Shown here one piece after another: positions 11,245-21,782 of a DNA stretch of 64,000 nucleotides. The stretch is from Caenorhabditis elegans. Lineage: Eukaryota > Nematoda > Chromadorea > Rhabditida > Rhabditidae. Position 1 is the stretch's first letter; each line of letters starts with the position of its first letter. The stretch is taken from positions 3,716,501-3,780,500 of the forward strand of contig NC_003280.10 in assembly GCF_000002985.6 (NCBI RefSeq). The letters are read 5' to 3'. The position numbers were made by a program, and so were the translations under genes. The notes under the pieces were generated by a model that saw only the letters and a list, made by a program, of their open reading frames with translations, had not been told where the DNA came from and searched no databases.

Positions 11245-13308
11245 TTAAAGTCCACTAAAATTATGATTGGCAGTAACAATATGAATTGTAAACGCCAGAT
11301 TATCTTCACACTCAGCTCCACAAAATGAGCATTTGAATGGGCTTCCTGGAGCGTGAAGGGCATTGTGCAACAGGCTCATTGGGGCATCGTCGAATTGGAT
11401 CTTGCAGTGTTGGCATTCCTGAGCTGGATTCTGAAGTTGAGCTGGATTCTGAAGTTGATACGGTCATAGGTGACCATCTGGTTGAGCAAGTTGACGCTGG
11501 AGCCGAAGAGGTCAGATCCTGAGAAGATGTATTAGTTTTGAAGCATTATATAGTTTTTTCTCACCGTAGAATGATAATAATAGTGATGAATCAGGAAATA
11601 CTTGGCAGTTCCAAAGTGCTTGCGACATTTCCTACACGGAGCCAAATTGTGTGGTGAAACGAGGTGGTGGTGCTCGAGATGACGTTGAATTTCCAAATGA
11701 GACCGAAATTGCGTAAAACAGTTCAGCATGGGGCAGTCGAAATGAGATCGTTCTTTGAGATGTGTGTACAGATGCTCTTGTAGCTGAAAATTCTGAAAAG
11801 TATATAAAAATGAAATTAGTTAGCATACCCTATTCTCTCTGTGAAGCGTTTGTTGACAAATGTTGCACTTCTTGGATTTTGTTCCAGAATGAATTTTTCG
11901 ATGGCGGTTTAAGTTTGGCTTGTTGGCGAATTGTTTCTCACAGATTTCACATTTGAATTGGCGATTAACCTGGAAAAAGTTTGTTGTAGAGGGAGAAGCT
12001 CTTTACATGAAGTTAAACTTACTGGCCTTACCCCATTAGAACCGGTGAGAGTTTGGTGCCTCGTCGAGCTCAATGAGTTGGCTGGCTCACAAACATTACT
12101 GCTTGTCGGAAGATCACTTGCGTACTTGAGCTTTCTCTCACTGAGCCTTGAACTCACTGAGCCTTGACCATCAAGGGTGGCACCGCTGAGCTGTGGTGAT
12201 CCATAGTTTTTCTGAGAATCCGCTTGCTTTTCGAACTCCTGGTTTGGCATTCCATCATTGATCTTCAACGGCAAAGAAGCTTCCAAGGAATTCCACAACT
12301 TTCCTTCACAGTTTTCAAAAAAAGCTTCTGGCGTTGTCGCAACACCGGGAAAAGAGCTGAGCAACTGAGCTGGAGTAGATACCTGAAAACCAAAGATTTT
12401 GCTCAATATACAATTTAAACTCTTACCATAGTTGTGAGGCTAAAAGACGAGGGAAGAGAATCAATGTTGATATAGGTCAATGGTTTTTCTTCGAAGAGCC
12501 TGCTTCTCGTTGGGAAACCACTGGTGCCCGAACTTTGACTATCAACGGAAAGCTGTGGCCATCCATTGGCTGAAGCTAAAGCTGAAGACTCTATGAACAA
12601 GCTTTCCTGCAAATCCGTTTCCTTGCTGAGCTCCTGACTTGGCCCACCATCTATTCTTTCTGCTGACAAAGAAGCTCCCATCGCATTCAATAACTCCCCT
12701 AAAGTGTTCTGCGCGGCGTCTGCTGACGTTGTCGCTGATTCTACCTTCAGTCCACAATGTTTCTCTTTGAAATGAGCAAGGAGTCCTTGAACACTGGCGA
12801 ACGGAGCTTTACACTTCTTGCACCTGGCCTATGTGGCGACAGAAAAGATGTTCGAGAAGTATCTTTTGCGAACTGAACTTCATCTCGCACTGACCAATAG
12901 GACACGTGAGATAGTTGGTCTGCATAGGAGCTGGAGAAGCGGCAGTTTCAGTTTCCAGATGACTTTTCATATGACTGACCAGGCTTCTTTGGTAATTGTA
13001 TTTCGATCCGCAGAATTCGCAGGTGTACCTCTGAAATAGATAAGTTAGATAGAGTTAGATAGAGATAGATAGATTATGATGCCAAACGCTATCTATTAAG
13101 CACTAACGTCTTCGTAAGAAGACAGCCCAAGTCCACATTTGGTGTTCCGTATGTGATTGCTCAGAGATTTCTGAGAATGTAATTACTTGAACTGTTGCAC
13201 CTTGCGCAATTCCTGAAAAAAAATGGATCCTTTATTAATTAATTTGTGAAAATTTTACAGTACCTGAGAATAAACTGGCACAAGAGCTTGAGCTTCAGGC
13301 AGGTCCAT
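11245..13308 (-). pseudogene. C2H2 zinc-finger gene copy B, composite and probably damaged
   Basis: The 5' half resembles copy A: it starts MDLPEAQALV, has finger YTCEFCGSKYNYQRSLVSHMKSH and Ser-rich linkers. The 3' half resembles copy C: FKCEICEKQFANKPNLNRH, KKCNICQQT, a finger block from LQEHLYTHLKERSH, and the terminal pair CQHCKIQFDDA and PFKCSFCGAEC. Two lesions are seen. The second exon lacks the finger found in copy A and meets a stop. Near 12820-12835 the frame shifts between LFCRH and RCKKCKAPFA. The 3' half (11245 to about 12420) is open and may still be expressed from an internal start such as MSKIFGFQ. An 18-base duplication sits at the last acceptor (about 11424-11460). Confidence 0.6.
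13038..13078. repeat. TAGA microsatellite in an intron of copy B
   Basis: A short imperfect run of (TAGA)n and TAGATAGAGT just upstream (minus strand) of a finger exon. Confidence 0.7.
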
Positions 13309-13651
13309 TGATAAGAGAGTAGAGGTGAAGGAATAAATGAACCCGCGCAGAGTGTTTTGGTGGGGCGCAATTATCGATTTGGCGCGCGGTATTGGCAGAG
13401 AGCAAATGGGAAGGAGAGTGAAGAAGATGTAGATAGAAAAAGAAACTATGCGTAGTTTGATCTACCAGTCCTGTATTCTGAAGACCAACTAATTGTTTGA
13501 TTACTCCATAAAATCAGTGATCACGATAGAATAGGGTACTGTAGGTTACCGTAGTTATCAACAATTATCAGTTTCCTTCAAGGGCGAGAACGAGATTCAT
13601 TGAGTACTTTTAACAAGAAAAAATATTAATTAAGCAGTAGAATCTTATCAA

Positions 13652-15048
13652 TTAAGTTCCTATGCCACCAAAATCATGACTCGCAGTGATGATGTGCATG
13701 GTGAACACGATCTTATTTCCACATTCTGCTCCACAAATTGCACATTTGAATGGGCTTCCTGGCGCGTGAAGGGCGTTATGCATGATGCTCATTGTGGCAT
13801 CGTGGAACTTGATCGTGCAGTGCTTGCATTCCTGAAGAGCTTTTGAGTTGATGAAAGTGTACTTTGAAACTTAAGAACTTACAAAGCTTGGGGTTGGCTC
13901 ACTGGTAATTAGATTTCTAAACCTTGGCTCATTGGGGCTTAGAGTTGGTGAGAGCTGTTGATCAGTGTTTGGAAGAGTTGCCTGAAAATTTCAAGTCTAA
14001 TGGTTTCAAAGAACGGCACCAAAACCAATATTGAAAATGAAAACATACCGAGTTCTGTTCACAGAATTCTTCGATCATCGGGGAAGTTCCTAGATTTATG
14101 CTCAATTTTTGAGGCGGCTTCTCTTGTGGCGAGATTGCCAACTGAGCTCTGGGACTTCCTGAAGTTGATACGGTGATAGGTGACAGTCTGGCGGAGCTTG
14201 TGGGAGCAGGAGCCGAAGAGCGCAGAGCCTGAAAGGATTGTTAAGTCTTAAAGAATTATAAAGCTTTTCACCTCTTTATGATCAAAATGGTAGTGTACCA
14301 GGAGATGCCTAGGACTCCCGAATAACTTGTGGCATTTTCCACACGGAGCCGATTCGCTGTATGAAAAGTGGTGATGGTTTACGAGATGATTTTCAACGCC
14401 CTCATAGAATACGAACTGCATTGAACAGTTCAACACGGGACAGTCGAAATGTGATCTTTCCTTGAGATGGTTGTGCAGGTGCCTTTGAAGCTGAAAATTA
14501 CAAATTGCTGGAATTGAACAGGAAAAATGGAATAAAATCTGCTTGCCTGATCTTCCCTGAAGAATGTTCTCTGGCAAGTGCTGCACTTCTTGGATTTTGA
14601 ACCAGAGTGAGTTATTTGATGACGCTTCAAGTTTGGCTTGTTGGTGAATTGTTTCTCACAATTTTCACATCTGAATTTGTGATTGACCTGAAAAAACGTA
14701 TAGTTGGAGGAGGAGAAGCTCAGTGGCTTAAACATTTTCTCAAAAACTCACCACATTGGAACGTCCAGGCCTACACGTAATGTGCTTCATGTGCGTTCTC
14801 AGCGTTTTCTGAAAAATGGTAGTGAGCTCTATATACTAACTAGCAAAAAAAGGAAGATTATCTGCTGTACAGTAAATTTTGTAAAATTAAGATAAATTAA
14901 CAACACTTTTTTGCTCACTTCAAAAACTAACCTGATTCGCGAACTTTCTTTTGCAAACTTGACACTGGGGCACCTTAGCAGAATCCTGATCCAAAGTGGA
15001 AGAGGTTGCAATAAGCGACAATACGGCGTCTAGTGATGACAAACTCAT
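13652..15048 (-). CDS. C2H2 zinc-finger protein, copy C (intact)
   Basis: Starts MSLSSLDAVLSLIATSS. Exons join in phase 0 throughout. In order they give finger CQVCKRKFAN plus THMKHITC; CENCEKQFTNKPNLKRH; a KKCSTCQRTFF block; a block HLHNHLKERSHFDCPVLNC with a following H-rich finger; CGKCHKLFGSPRHLLVHYHF; Ser/Pro-rich linkers; and the terminal pair CKHCTIKFHDATMSIMH and PFKCAICGAECGNK. No frame lesion was found, so this is the functional member of the tandem trio. The terminal pair with CxxC, F at the core and PFxCxxCG resembles Hunchback/Ikaros end fingers that mediate protein contacts. Expected role: nuclear transcription factor; targets unknown. One intron appears to use a GC donor (14541-14546). 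Confidence 0.75.
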
Positions 15049-15525
15049 TTTCACAGAAGAAATCTCTGCGGATTGTCCGAGGGCAGGGAGGAAGGGGAGT
15101 GAGAAATGTTTTTGCGTAGTTGCAAAAAGAGGTACATAAGTTCAAAGACTGTGTCCTCGAAAGCTGTGAGAAGTTGCGTCACATATGACGTTGGGGCTTT
15201 TGGAGAAGCGGGGCCGACGAATTTATGAAATGTGTGTAATTGCACATTGTAGAGCTGATTGAGTTTTTCAGTATCTCAGTTTTTTCAGTAATTTCTCCAT
15301 TGACGATGCACCTTCTTTGGGGGGAATATTGTAATCTTTAACAAAATTCACAACATTTTTGGAAGACCAGCTGCCAACTGTGCCAAATTTGCCGGGAAAC
15401 GAGACGCTGCATTATGCATTATTTTATCGATCCACTAAGATTATCTCCTAGCGTTATTCACTCATAATCTGCCTCTACAAGTCTTCCTATTCGTCATTTT
15501 TCTGCAATTTAGTAGGTTAGTAGAC
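15049..15525. other. Divergent intergenic region
   Basis: Lies between the starts of zinc-finger copy C (minus) and the BATH gene (plus), so it should hold both promoters. I see no specific motif that I can name. The minus-strand ORF here has no support. Confidence 0.5.
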
Positions 15526-16577
15526 ATGCTCGTTATAACAAAGGAATTTGTGTCAACTTACACTATTAAAGCAATCTCCAACTTCAAGCCGGATACCACT
15601 TATTGCAGCGAGGTTAAAGAATATTACTATATTCCATGGTATTTTTAACTTTCCTTTTTTTATTTAAATTTTTATATTTCCAGGAAACTCCATGTCAATC
15701 GAAGAACTGATCAACTTGAGGTGTATCTTAGTTGCGACCAACTTGGCACAATTTGGTCAGTTCAGGCGAATGTTGAAGTGAAGCTTAGATCTCCCAATGA
15801 ATCTCCCCACTGCAAAACAGCCACTGTAAATTTCAATAGTGAGAAGCCGAAGGAAAACTCATGGGGATGGAAGCAGTTTGCCGATTGGGAGAAAGTCGCA
15901 AAAAACTTTGTGATTGAAGATGCGCTACACTTTAAAGTTCATGTTCAAATATTGAACGCTTCTGGGTTCAAGGGAAGAGATCCGGTTTTGAAGTTCGACA
16001 ATGAGTCTATGGGAGAGCTGTCCGATGTGGTTTTGGTAGTGGATGAGCAGAGATTTCATGTTCTGAGAAAGCATCTCGCTCTGCAGTGCTCCTACTTCAA
16101 ATCCTTGTTCTTTGGCAGTTTCGGCGAGTCGAAGAAATCAGAGGTTACCCTCTCTGGGATAGACCCGGAAGCCTTCCAGGCATTTTTGGAAGTTCTCTAT
16201 TTGGAGGACTCGATTGATGGTTAGTTTTTAGTGCTCACATTGGTAATAATTTAAAAATTTCAGACAATACCGTCGAAGGAATCCTTCAACTTGCTGACAT
16301 GTACGATTCTAGAGCGGTTATTGGGAAATGCGAGAAATTTCTTTACAAGGAGTCCGAGAAGTCCGGGAAAAAGAAATTGGAATTGGCAATTAGATACAAG
16401 TTGGAGAAACTAGAGGTAAGTGCGTGCACCTGAATATAACCTTATTTTATCTTCCAGATTCACTGCTGCAACACCATCAAAACCATCCAAGATGTCCGCT
16501 CAATTATCGCTGGAAACATTGATGAAATGAGCCCATTCCTGATGAAGCGGGTCTTGAAGCGAGTTCTTGAAGTTTAA
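15526..16577 (+). CDS. BATH protein (MATH plus BTB domains)
   Basis: Four exons: about 15526-15639, 15683-16218, 16263-16415 and 16458-16577, phases compatible. The N-terminal half (residues about 8-130) is a MATH domain: YTIKAISNFKP, then YYYIPWKLHVNRRTDQLEVYL and a Trp-rich GWKQFADW strand. The second half is a BTB domain: LSDVVLVVDEQRFHVLRKHLA, CSYFKSLFFG, and LSGIDPEAFQAFLEVLY. Known family role: MATH binds substrate and BTB binds Cullin-3, forming a ubiquitin ligase adaptor. It is intact and of normal length, about 305 residues. It belongs to a large Caenorhabditis family; I do not assign a member name. Confidence 0.88.
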
Positions 16578-17073
16578 AAATTGTTCGTTTTCAAATATGA
16601 ATTGCATTTTTCTAATAACTGATTTTTGGCCACTATTTTTTCTCTGTTTTCAATTGTAAAGTTTTATTTGCCAGTACAAAAAATAAATTTACGTTTTCTT
16701 TATATTATATTGATGAGAAAATTTGAAGACTTACAGAAGAAATTCAAATCATGAACCAGACCAAACCAGAAAAAGTCAAGTCAAGAATTCAAGAAACTTT
16801 TATCTAGCATTTCATAAAGTATTTTGATAAGACATATACATAGTTATATTTTGTGGAGTTTAAAAATATAGTTTTGAAAAGTGAAGTTCAAAAACATAGA
16901 AAAATAAGAAGTTAGAGGTTTCGAAAATAAGCTTAATTCGAAAGACTCGAAAAAAATCTCAAAAACTGGAAAAAATTGAAGATTTCAATCGTCGGACGGT
17001 GTTTGACAGTAACTCGTCGTCGTCGTCGTAAATAGAAGTAGTGTTGATTAGAAAAAACGATGGAATAAAGAAA

Positions 17074-17566
17074 TCAGAACCTCCAAATAGAAAAAGTTCC
17101 ATGAATGTTTTTAATTCGATAGGCACGCATGCCATGAACATCAGATTCCTCGGCTGAATTAGGCATTAGTAGCTCTGGGCTAGAGTGGGGATAATCATTG
17201 TAAATGTAGAAAATGAAAAGTTCAAGGTCTGGATTCAAAGCCTTTAACCCAGAGCTTGATCAATAATTTCAAATTGGAATTGGATAACGGGGTAGCATGG
17301 AGTGAAATCACTGGATTGTTCATCAATAGTAGGTCGTTAAGAGTCACAGAGAAGAAGATCGCAAGGTTAGAAACGTTGTGAAATGTTGTCCAATCATTTT
17401 TCGATTCAGACTTTCCGCCAACTATACTGATTTTTTCCACACATGGCAGGTATTTAGCCAGATTATTGTTCCCAGTGAACTCCCTATTCAAGACCTTTTC
17501 AACTTTCAATCCATCGAGATTTGTCTGAGAAAACTGAGATCTCGAGTTTCTGCAGACAGACGTCAC
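17074..17566 (-). pseudogene. F-box-associated (FBA_2) gene remnant with frameshift
   Basis: The minus strand encodes NDLLLMNNPVISLHATPLS followed by LLIKLWVKGF, the same block as NDLLLNNSSDIQ / FLKSWMIGSNPRLE in the intact cluster at 30-35.8 kb. Just after GF the homologous frame continues as NPDLELFIFYIYND but in the next frame, so one base is extra near 17228-17240. The tail ends with a recognisable IHGTFSIWRF stop. No F-box exon is seen upstream. It is a decayed member of the fbxb-type family, 12 kb away from the live cluster. Confidence 0.7.
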
Positions 17567-17614
17567 AAAATATCGACTGAAAACAGACAGACGTCACAAA
17601 ATATCAACTGAAAA
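17553..17614. repeat. Tandem duplication, 31-base unit, two copies
   Basis: The unit beginning CAGACAGACGTCACAAAATA occurs at 17553 and again at 17584, differing at one base. It lies at the 5' edge of the FBA_2 remnant. Confidence 0.9.
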
Positions 17615-17949
17615 CGGCTGCACAGCTGTTATAGAGCAGATCAATATGAGCGTAATGGATTTACAGGACTGTTGGAAGTTTTTGGCTGCTGAGTTTTCAA
17701 ATAGGTGTAACTCGAGAACTATTGCGCTCAGGAAAATGTTGTAAACTAACAAAGTGGTGCTCTTGATCTACTCTACAGTTTTGCAGTTATCAAGTTTTTA
17801 CCAGCTTCACCCTGGAAAAAGTTAGAGCGGCCGACAACTTGCTGGACCAAATAATTATTTTAATTGAAATCTCAGTTGCTAACAAAACATGTTATTAATA
17901 ATTTATTAATAAAATAAATTATCAGGGCCACCAAATAATTATAATTATA

Positions 17950-19392
17950 CAGTGCGTCCAACTTCTATAGCACCCCCCTCCAATTTGGCGGTTTGGAGCT
18001 TCTCAAAATATTTTTTGAAAAAGTGCTAGTGCAGTTCGATAGCAAATGTTGAAAAACCTATGCTCCCCAATTTTTATTATGATATCTCAAAAATCACAGG
18101 AATCAGGTCAAAATATCGGAAAAATGGCCGTCCAACTTCTATAGCACCCCCTCTGATTTTTGGCAATTTTCGGTAAAATCGGGGTTTTCTTCTTAATTAA
18201 TAAATTTATTTTGTGAATAACTTTACACCAAAATGTTCAGACGGTTTCATTTTCACATTTAAAAAATAAATATAACCCCTGAAAACACGTGGAACGCCTA
18301 GGATTGTCCTGGAACGTTCGTATTTGCTTCAGAGGCCATTTCTCGGCTCCCAATGATTTTCGCAGCACCAAACTTGACCAAAATGATCTTCCCCACCTAT
18401 GTATTACTATTCAAATAATTGTTGAGAACATTTATTCATATGAACCAAATGGTAAAGAGAGCAACTGCAGTGATTTTCAAAAGGCTTGATTTAACTATGA
18501 AAACTAGCGTTTGGAAGCGCAGAGCTGATGGTTTTGACTTCCTATTGTACAGAATTTTAGCTCATCCGGTTCAAATATCCTTGAAGCTTTGATTTTGATT
18601 AGAAGTCTTCGAAAATTTATTCGGAAAAGTTCATGAGGCCGCAAGTATTTTTCTCAAGCTAACACGCGAAAATTTTAAAGACGAAAGTAAGATATAACTT
18701 TCTGAATGACGATTTTTCTAGCTGTATTTATAACTCAACTGAAATTTAGCGAATTTGCTCATTGAATATTTCTATGATCAAAGAACCTAAAGGCTAACAG
18801 ACAAAACCTGAATCGGTGATTGTAGATGTCTAGCATTTGATGTATCCATGGATTTCCACAGATTTGATGTTCACATAATATAATTTTTATTTTTTTGCTT
18901 TAATTTAGTAATTTTTAGTCGAAAATGTATTACCAACCTTCAGCTCTGCTCCTCCAAACGCTAGTTTTCATAGTTAAATCAAGCCTTTTGAAAATCACTG
19001 CAGTTGCTCCCTTTACCATTTGGTTCATATGAATAAATGTTTTCAACAATTATTTGAATAGTAATACATAGGTGGGGAAGATCATTTTGGTCAAGTTTGG
19101 TGCTGCGAAAGTCATTGGGAGCCGAGAAATGGCTTATGAAGCAAATACGAACGTTCCAGGACAATCCTAGGCGTTCCACGTGTTTTCAGGGGTTATATTT
19201 ATTTTTTAAATGTGAAAATGAAACCGTCTGAACATTTTGGTGTTTTTGTGTTTGAGATATCATAATAAAAATTGGGGAGCATAGGTTTTCCAACATTTGC
19301 TATCAAACTGCACTAGCACTTTTTCAAAAAATATTTTGAGAAGCTCCAAACCGCCAAATTGGAGGGGGGTGCTATAGAAGTTGGACGCACTG
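17950..19392. mobile_element. Tc3-like palindromic DNA transposon, non-autonomous
   Basis: The left end CAGTGCGTCCAACTTCTATA and the right end are inverted copies, flanked by TA on both sides (17948-17949 and 19393-19394), the target site of Tc1/mariner elements. The arms (about 17950-18514 and 18956-19392) pair over most of their length around a spacer of about 440 bases. The left arm has about 125 extra bases that contain a second copy of the terminal block (near 18127). No transposase is visible; a 66-codon ORF mirrored in both arms is a by-product of the palindrome. The terminal block CTATAGCACCCC is Tc3-like. Length is 1443 bases. Confidence 0.85.
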
Positions 19393-19462
19393 TAGTATAT
19401 TTTAATAATTATAATTATATTAAATAATTATAGTATGCAAAAAAAAAAAATCTTCCGAACAA

Positions 19463-20433
19463 CTAACAAAATTTGAGATTCAAGTCCTCGTTCTGCTTGG
19501 CTTCCTGAGCTCTCTTGAGCTTTCGATTCAGCCTTCTCATTTCGGATCTCATCTCTTCCTTGTGCTTCATGCATTTGTCCAGGTCGGACTCTGAAAAATC
19601 AATAATCAATAATATGCGTGTACTTAAGGTCAACTAACGTGTTCTGTTCAAGACTCGAGTCTTCAGAAGCAAGGAATGATGGAGCTCCGCTTGTGTCTGG
19701 ATTATGCTCATCGTCTTACTATGGATGAACTCCTTCATTTGCTCTCGGAGCTGTTGGTTTTCGTTCTCTGAAAATTAATAAATGAGAAACTTGAAGCTTC
19801 AAGAGGGTGCTGATTTACTTAGAACCTGAGCAGCATGACGCATCTCATCACTATCGAGCTTGAGCTGTTCTGAAATTGAAAAATATTAGTCTAGTTCGCC
19901 TATTTTTAATGTAATGTATGCTTGCCTGCCTCTTTGCCTTGCCACAGGCGTACCTGCCACTTACAATAAGACACAGGAGTATGTGCCCTCTTTGTGCCTG
20001 AGTTTACGTCAAAATGCAGAGAGTAGGTTTTTGTAGGCACAAGGTAAGGTAGGTAGGTAGGAAGGTATGTACGTAGGTAAGTAGTAGGTAGGTAGACAGG
20101 TAGGTAGGGAGATAGGCAGGTAGACAATTAGGTAAGAAAGTATCCAAAATTCAAAAACTTACCATTTTCATTCTGCAATTCCTTGATTTTCCGTTGGTTG
20201 TCACTTTCCGCTTTACGACGACGTTCGTGGTGCAATTTCTCTGAAAATTTGAGGTATTTTTGATTTAAATTTTATTGATTTCTAAGTTACTCTTGAGTGT
20301 GTGACACTTTTCTCATTCCTGAACTGCCTTCGAGACTTTGCTCACTTCATCTGAAAATTTAAAGTTTTTCAAAAAAATTCCGGTGTGGTAACTTACGGAG
20401 TTGGCTGGAGGAAGAACTTGGCGCTGGAGTCAT
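19463..20433 (-). CDS. Small coiled-coil protein
   Basis: Starts MTPAPSSSSSQL after a tttctg-type acceptor. Short exons then encode long charged helices: EKLHHERRRKAESDNQRK, ENENQQLREQMKEFIHSK, and a last exon ESDLDKCMKHKEEMRSEM ending NLKFC at a TAG. Heptads are clear, so the product is a coiled coil of about 165 residues. The exon near 20285-20345 is uncertain, because one choice of acceptor meets a stop and a later one (after GCAGTTCAG) stays open. No known domain is recognised. An intron holds a GTAGGCAG tract (20025-20135). Confidence 0.6.
20025..20135. repeat. GTAGGTAGGCAGG tract in an intron
   Basis: A dense run of TAGGTAGG and TAGGCAGG words inside an intron of the coiled-coil gene. 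It creates a spurious Thr/Tyr/Pro-rich ORF on the other strand. Confidence 0.85.
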
Positions 20434-20573
20434 ACTGTGCGAAGTTTCTGAAAATTCAGAGTACGGTAGAGTAAACTTGGATTTTAAAAGAAAAAAAAAC
20501 AAAAGAAGGCTGCCACAAGAGTCGGATATGATAAAGTGACACCCAGCTAACACGCGGTATTATGCCTGTGAGC

Positions 20574-20612
20574 GGAGAGAGAGAGAGAGAGTGTGTGTGT
20601 GTGTGAAAGTGA
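20574..20612. repeat. (GA)n(GT)n microsatellite
   Basis: A run of GAGAGAGAGA directly followed by GTGTGTGTGT, about 40 bases, in the spacer between two divergent genes. Confidence 0.9.
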
Positions 20613-20833
20613 GAGGACGCTAGACGAGAAATACATAAACACATGAACACGAACACCTTCTATTATGCCGCCACCGCCAAAATAAGACGCGATCTGTACG
20701 CCTTCCGGCTGTCCGCGGGGCGAATTTACAACAACATTTCTGAGTAGTTTTTCTTTTCTTAAAATTGTTGTCAATCTAGAAAGTCTTCTAACTTTAATTC
20801 TTTCAGGAATTATAACTTGCGATCAAAAGCACG

Positions 20834-21782
20834 ATGCCTGCAGCTCCAAACTACAGAATTATGGTAAGCAGCTCCTACCTATCAAAATTTCCAACTTTAA
20901 ATCTTTCCAGACCCTTGCCGACTTGAAGAAAGCCACTCAAAAGCTTGATATCACCATTTTCGACCGCAATAACTTTTTTCATGGAAGAGCCGGCCGTAAA
21001 TACGTAAAAATCCCAATGTCTGCATAAGAAAAACGGAGAAGGAATTGCCAAGATACTGCAAATTACGTTCGACGGAATCACAACGAGAAGGCAGCTTTCG
21101 AAGGATTTCTTGTCGAAACAAGTGCGATCAAAGATCGTCTGGAGCAATTGAATCAAGAAATTGTGCCTGAAAGTGTGGAAGACTTTGTGAAGAAAGCGGT
21201 GGCAGTTATGGAGGCAATCCTGCAAAAGTCTCCAGGCATCGAGGTGGATGTGAGATTGCAATTTGAAATCCAAGATGATCATCAGATCTACGAAAACTTC
21301 AAGGACAAGCATCAAGAAGCCATGAACTACAAGTCTTGGAAGCACCAGCTTGACATTGTAATAGCCCAGCAGACGCTGGATAATCTCTTGGCTACCCAGG
21401 GAAGAAGCTCAAAGAGTTGTATATGGGAAATAATTGCAAAGCAACAGCTGAAAAGGGACTGCTACAAGAATTTGGAGAAAATTGAAACTTTGATTGGGAA
21501 GCTGGACCTGCTTCAGGATTGTGTGGCTCAGTTGAAGCATAGTGTGAGTTAATTTTTTAAGGTTTTTTTTTCAAACGCCCGAACTCTTCTTTCCAATTTC
21601 TTGTCTTTCAGATCTGGAGAAACAAGCTCGAAATCTACAGCATCTTCTTCAAGCTCTTTTGTCGAACTGCGGAGCCCGCCGACACTGAGCTAGTCAACAG
21701 AATCGTCGAGCATTTTTCTAACAACTTTCCGCAACCAGAGAGTCCTTCCGAACTTCCAACACTTTCCAATGTAACACAATGA
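20834..21782 (+). pseudogene. Unrecognised helical protein gene with an in-frame stop
   Basis: A first exon MPAAPNYRIM (20834-20863) splices to TLADLKKATQKLDITIFDRN. The frame then meets TAA at 21025-21027, after KIPMSA. The same frame continues open beyond the stop through NYVRRNHNEKAAFEGFL to NQEIVPESVEDFVKKAV and the final exon from 21612, ending SELPTLSNVTQ. It is thus either a nonsense allele, a gene with a very short unrecognised intron across the stop, or a gene that starts at the internal ATG at 21148. The product would be mostly helical, about 270 residues; no known domain is seen. Confidence 0.5.

Noticed and set aside
18289-19179. A 66-codon ORF in each arm of the palindrome at 17950
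   Set aside because: Identical frames on opposite strands are forced by the inverted repeat; no transposase motif.
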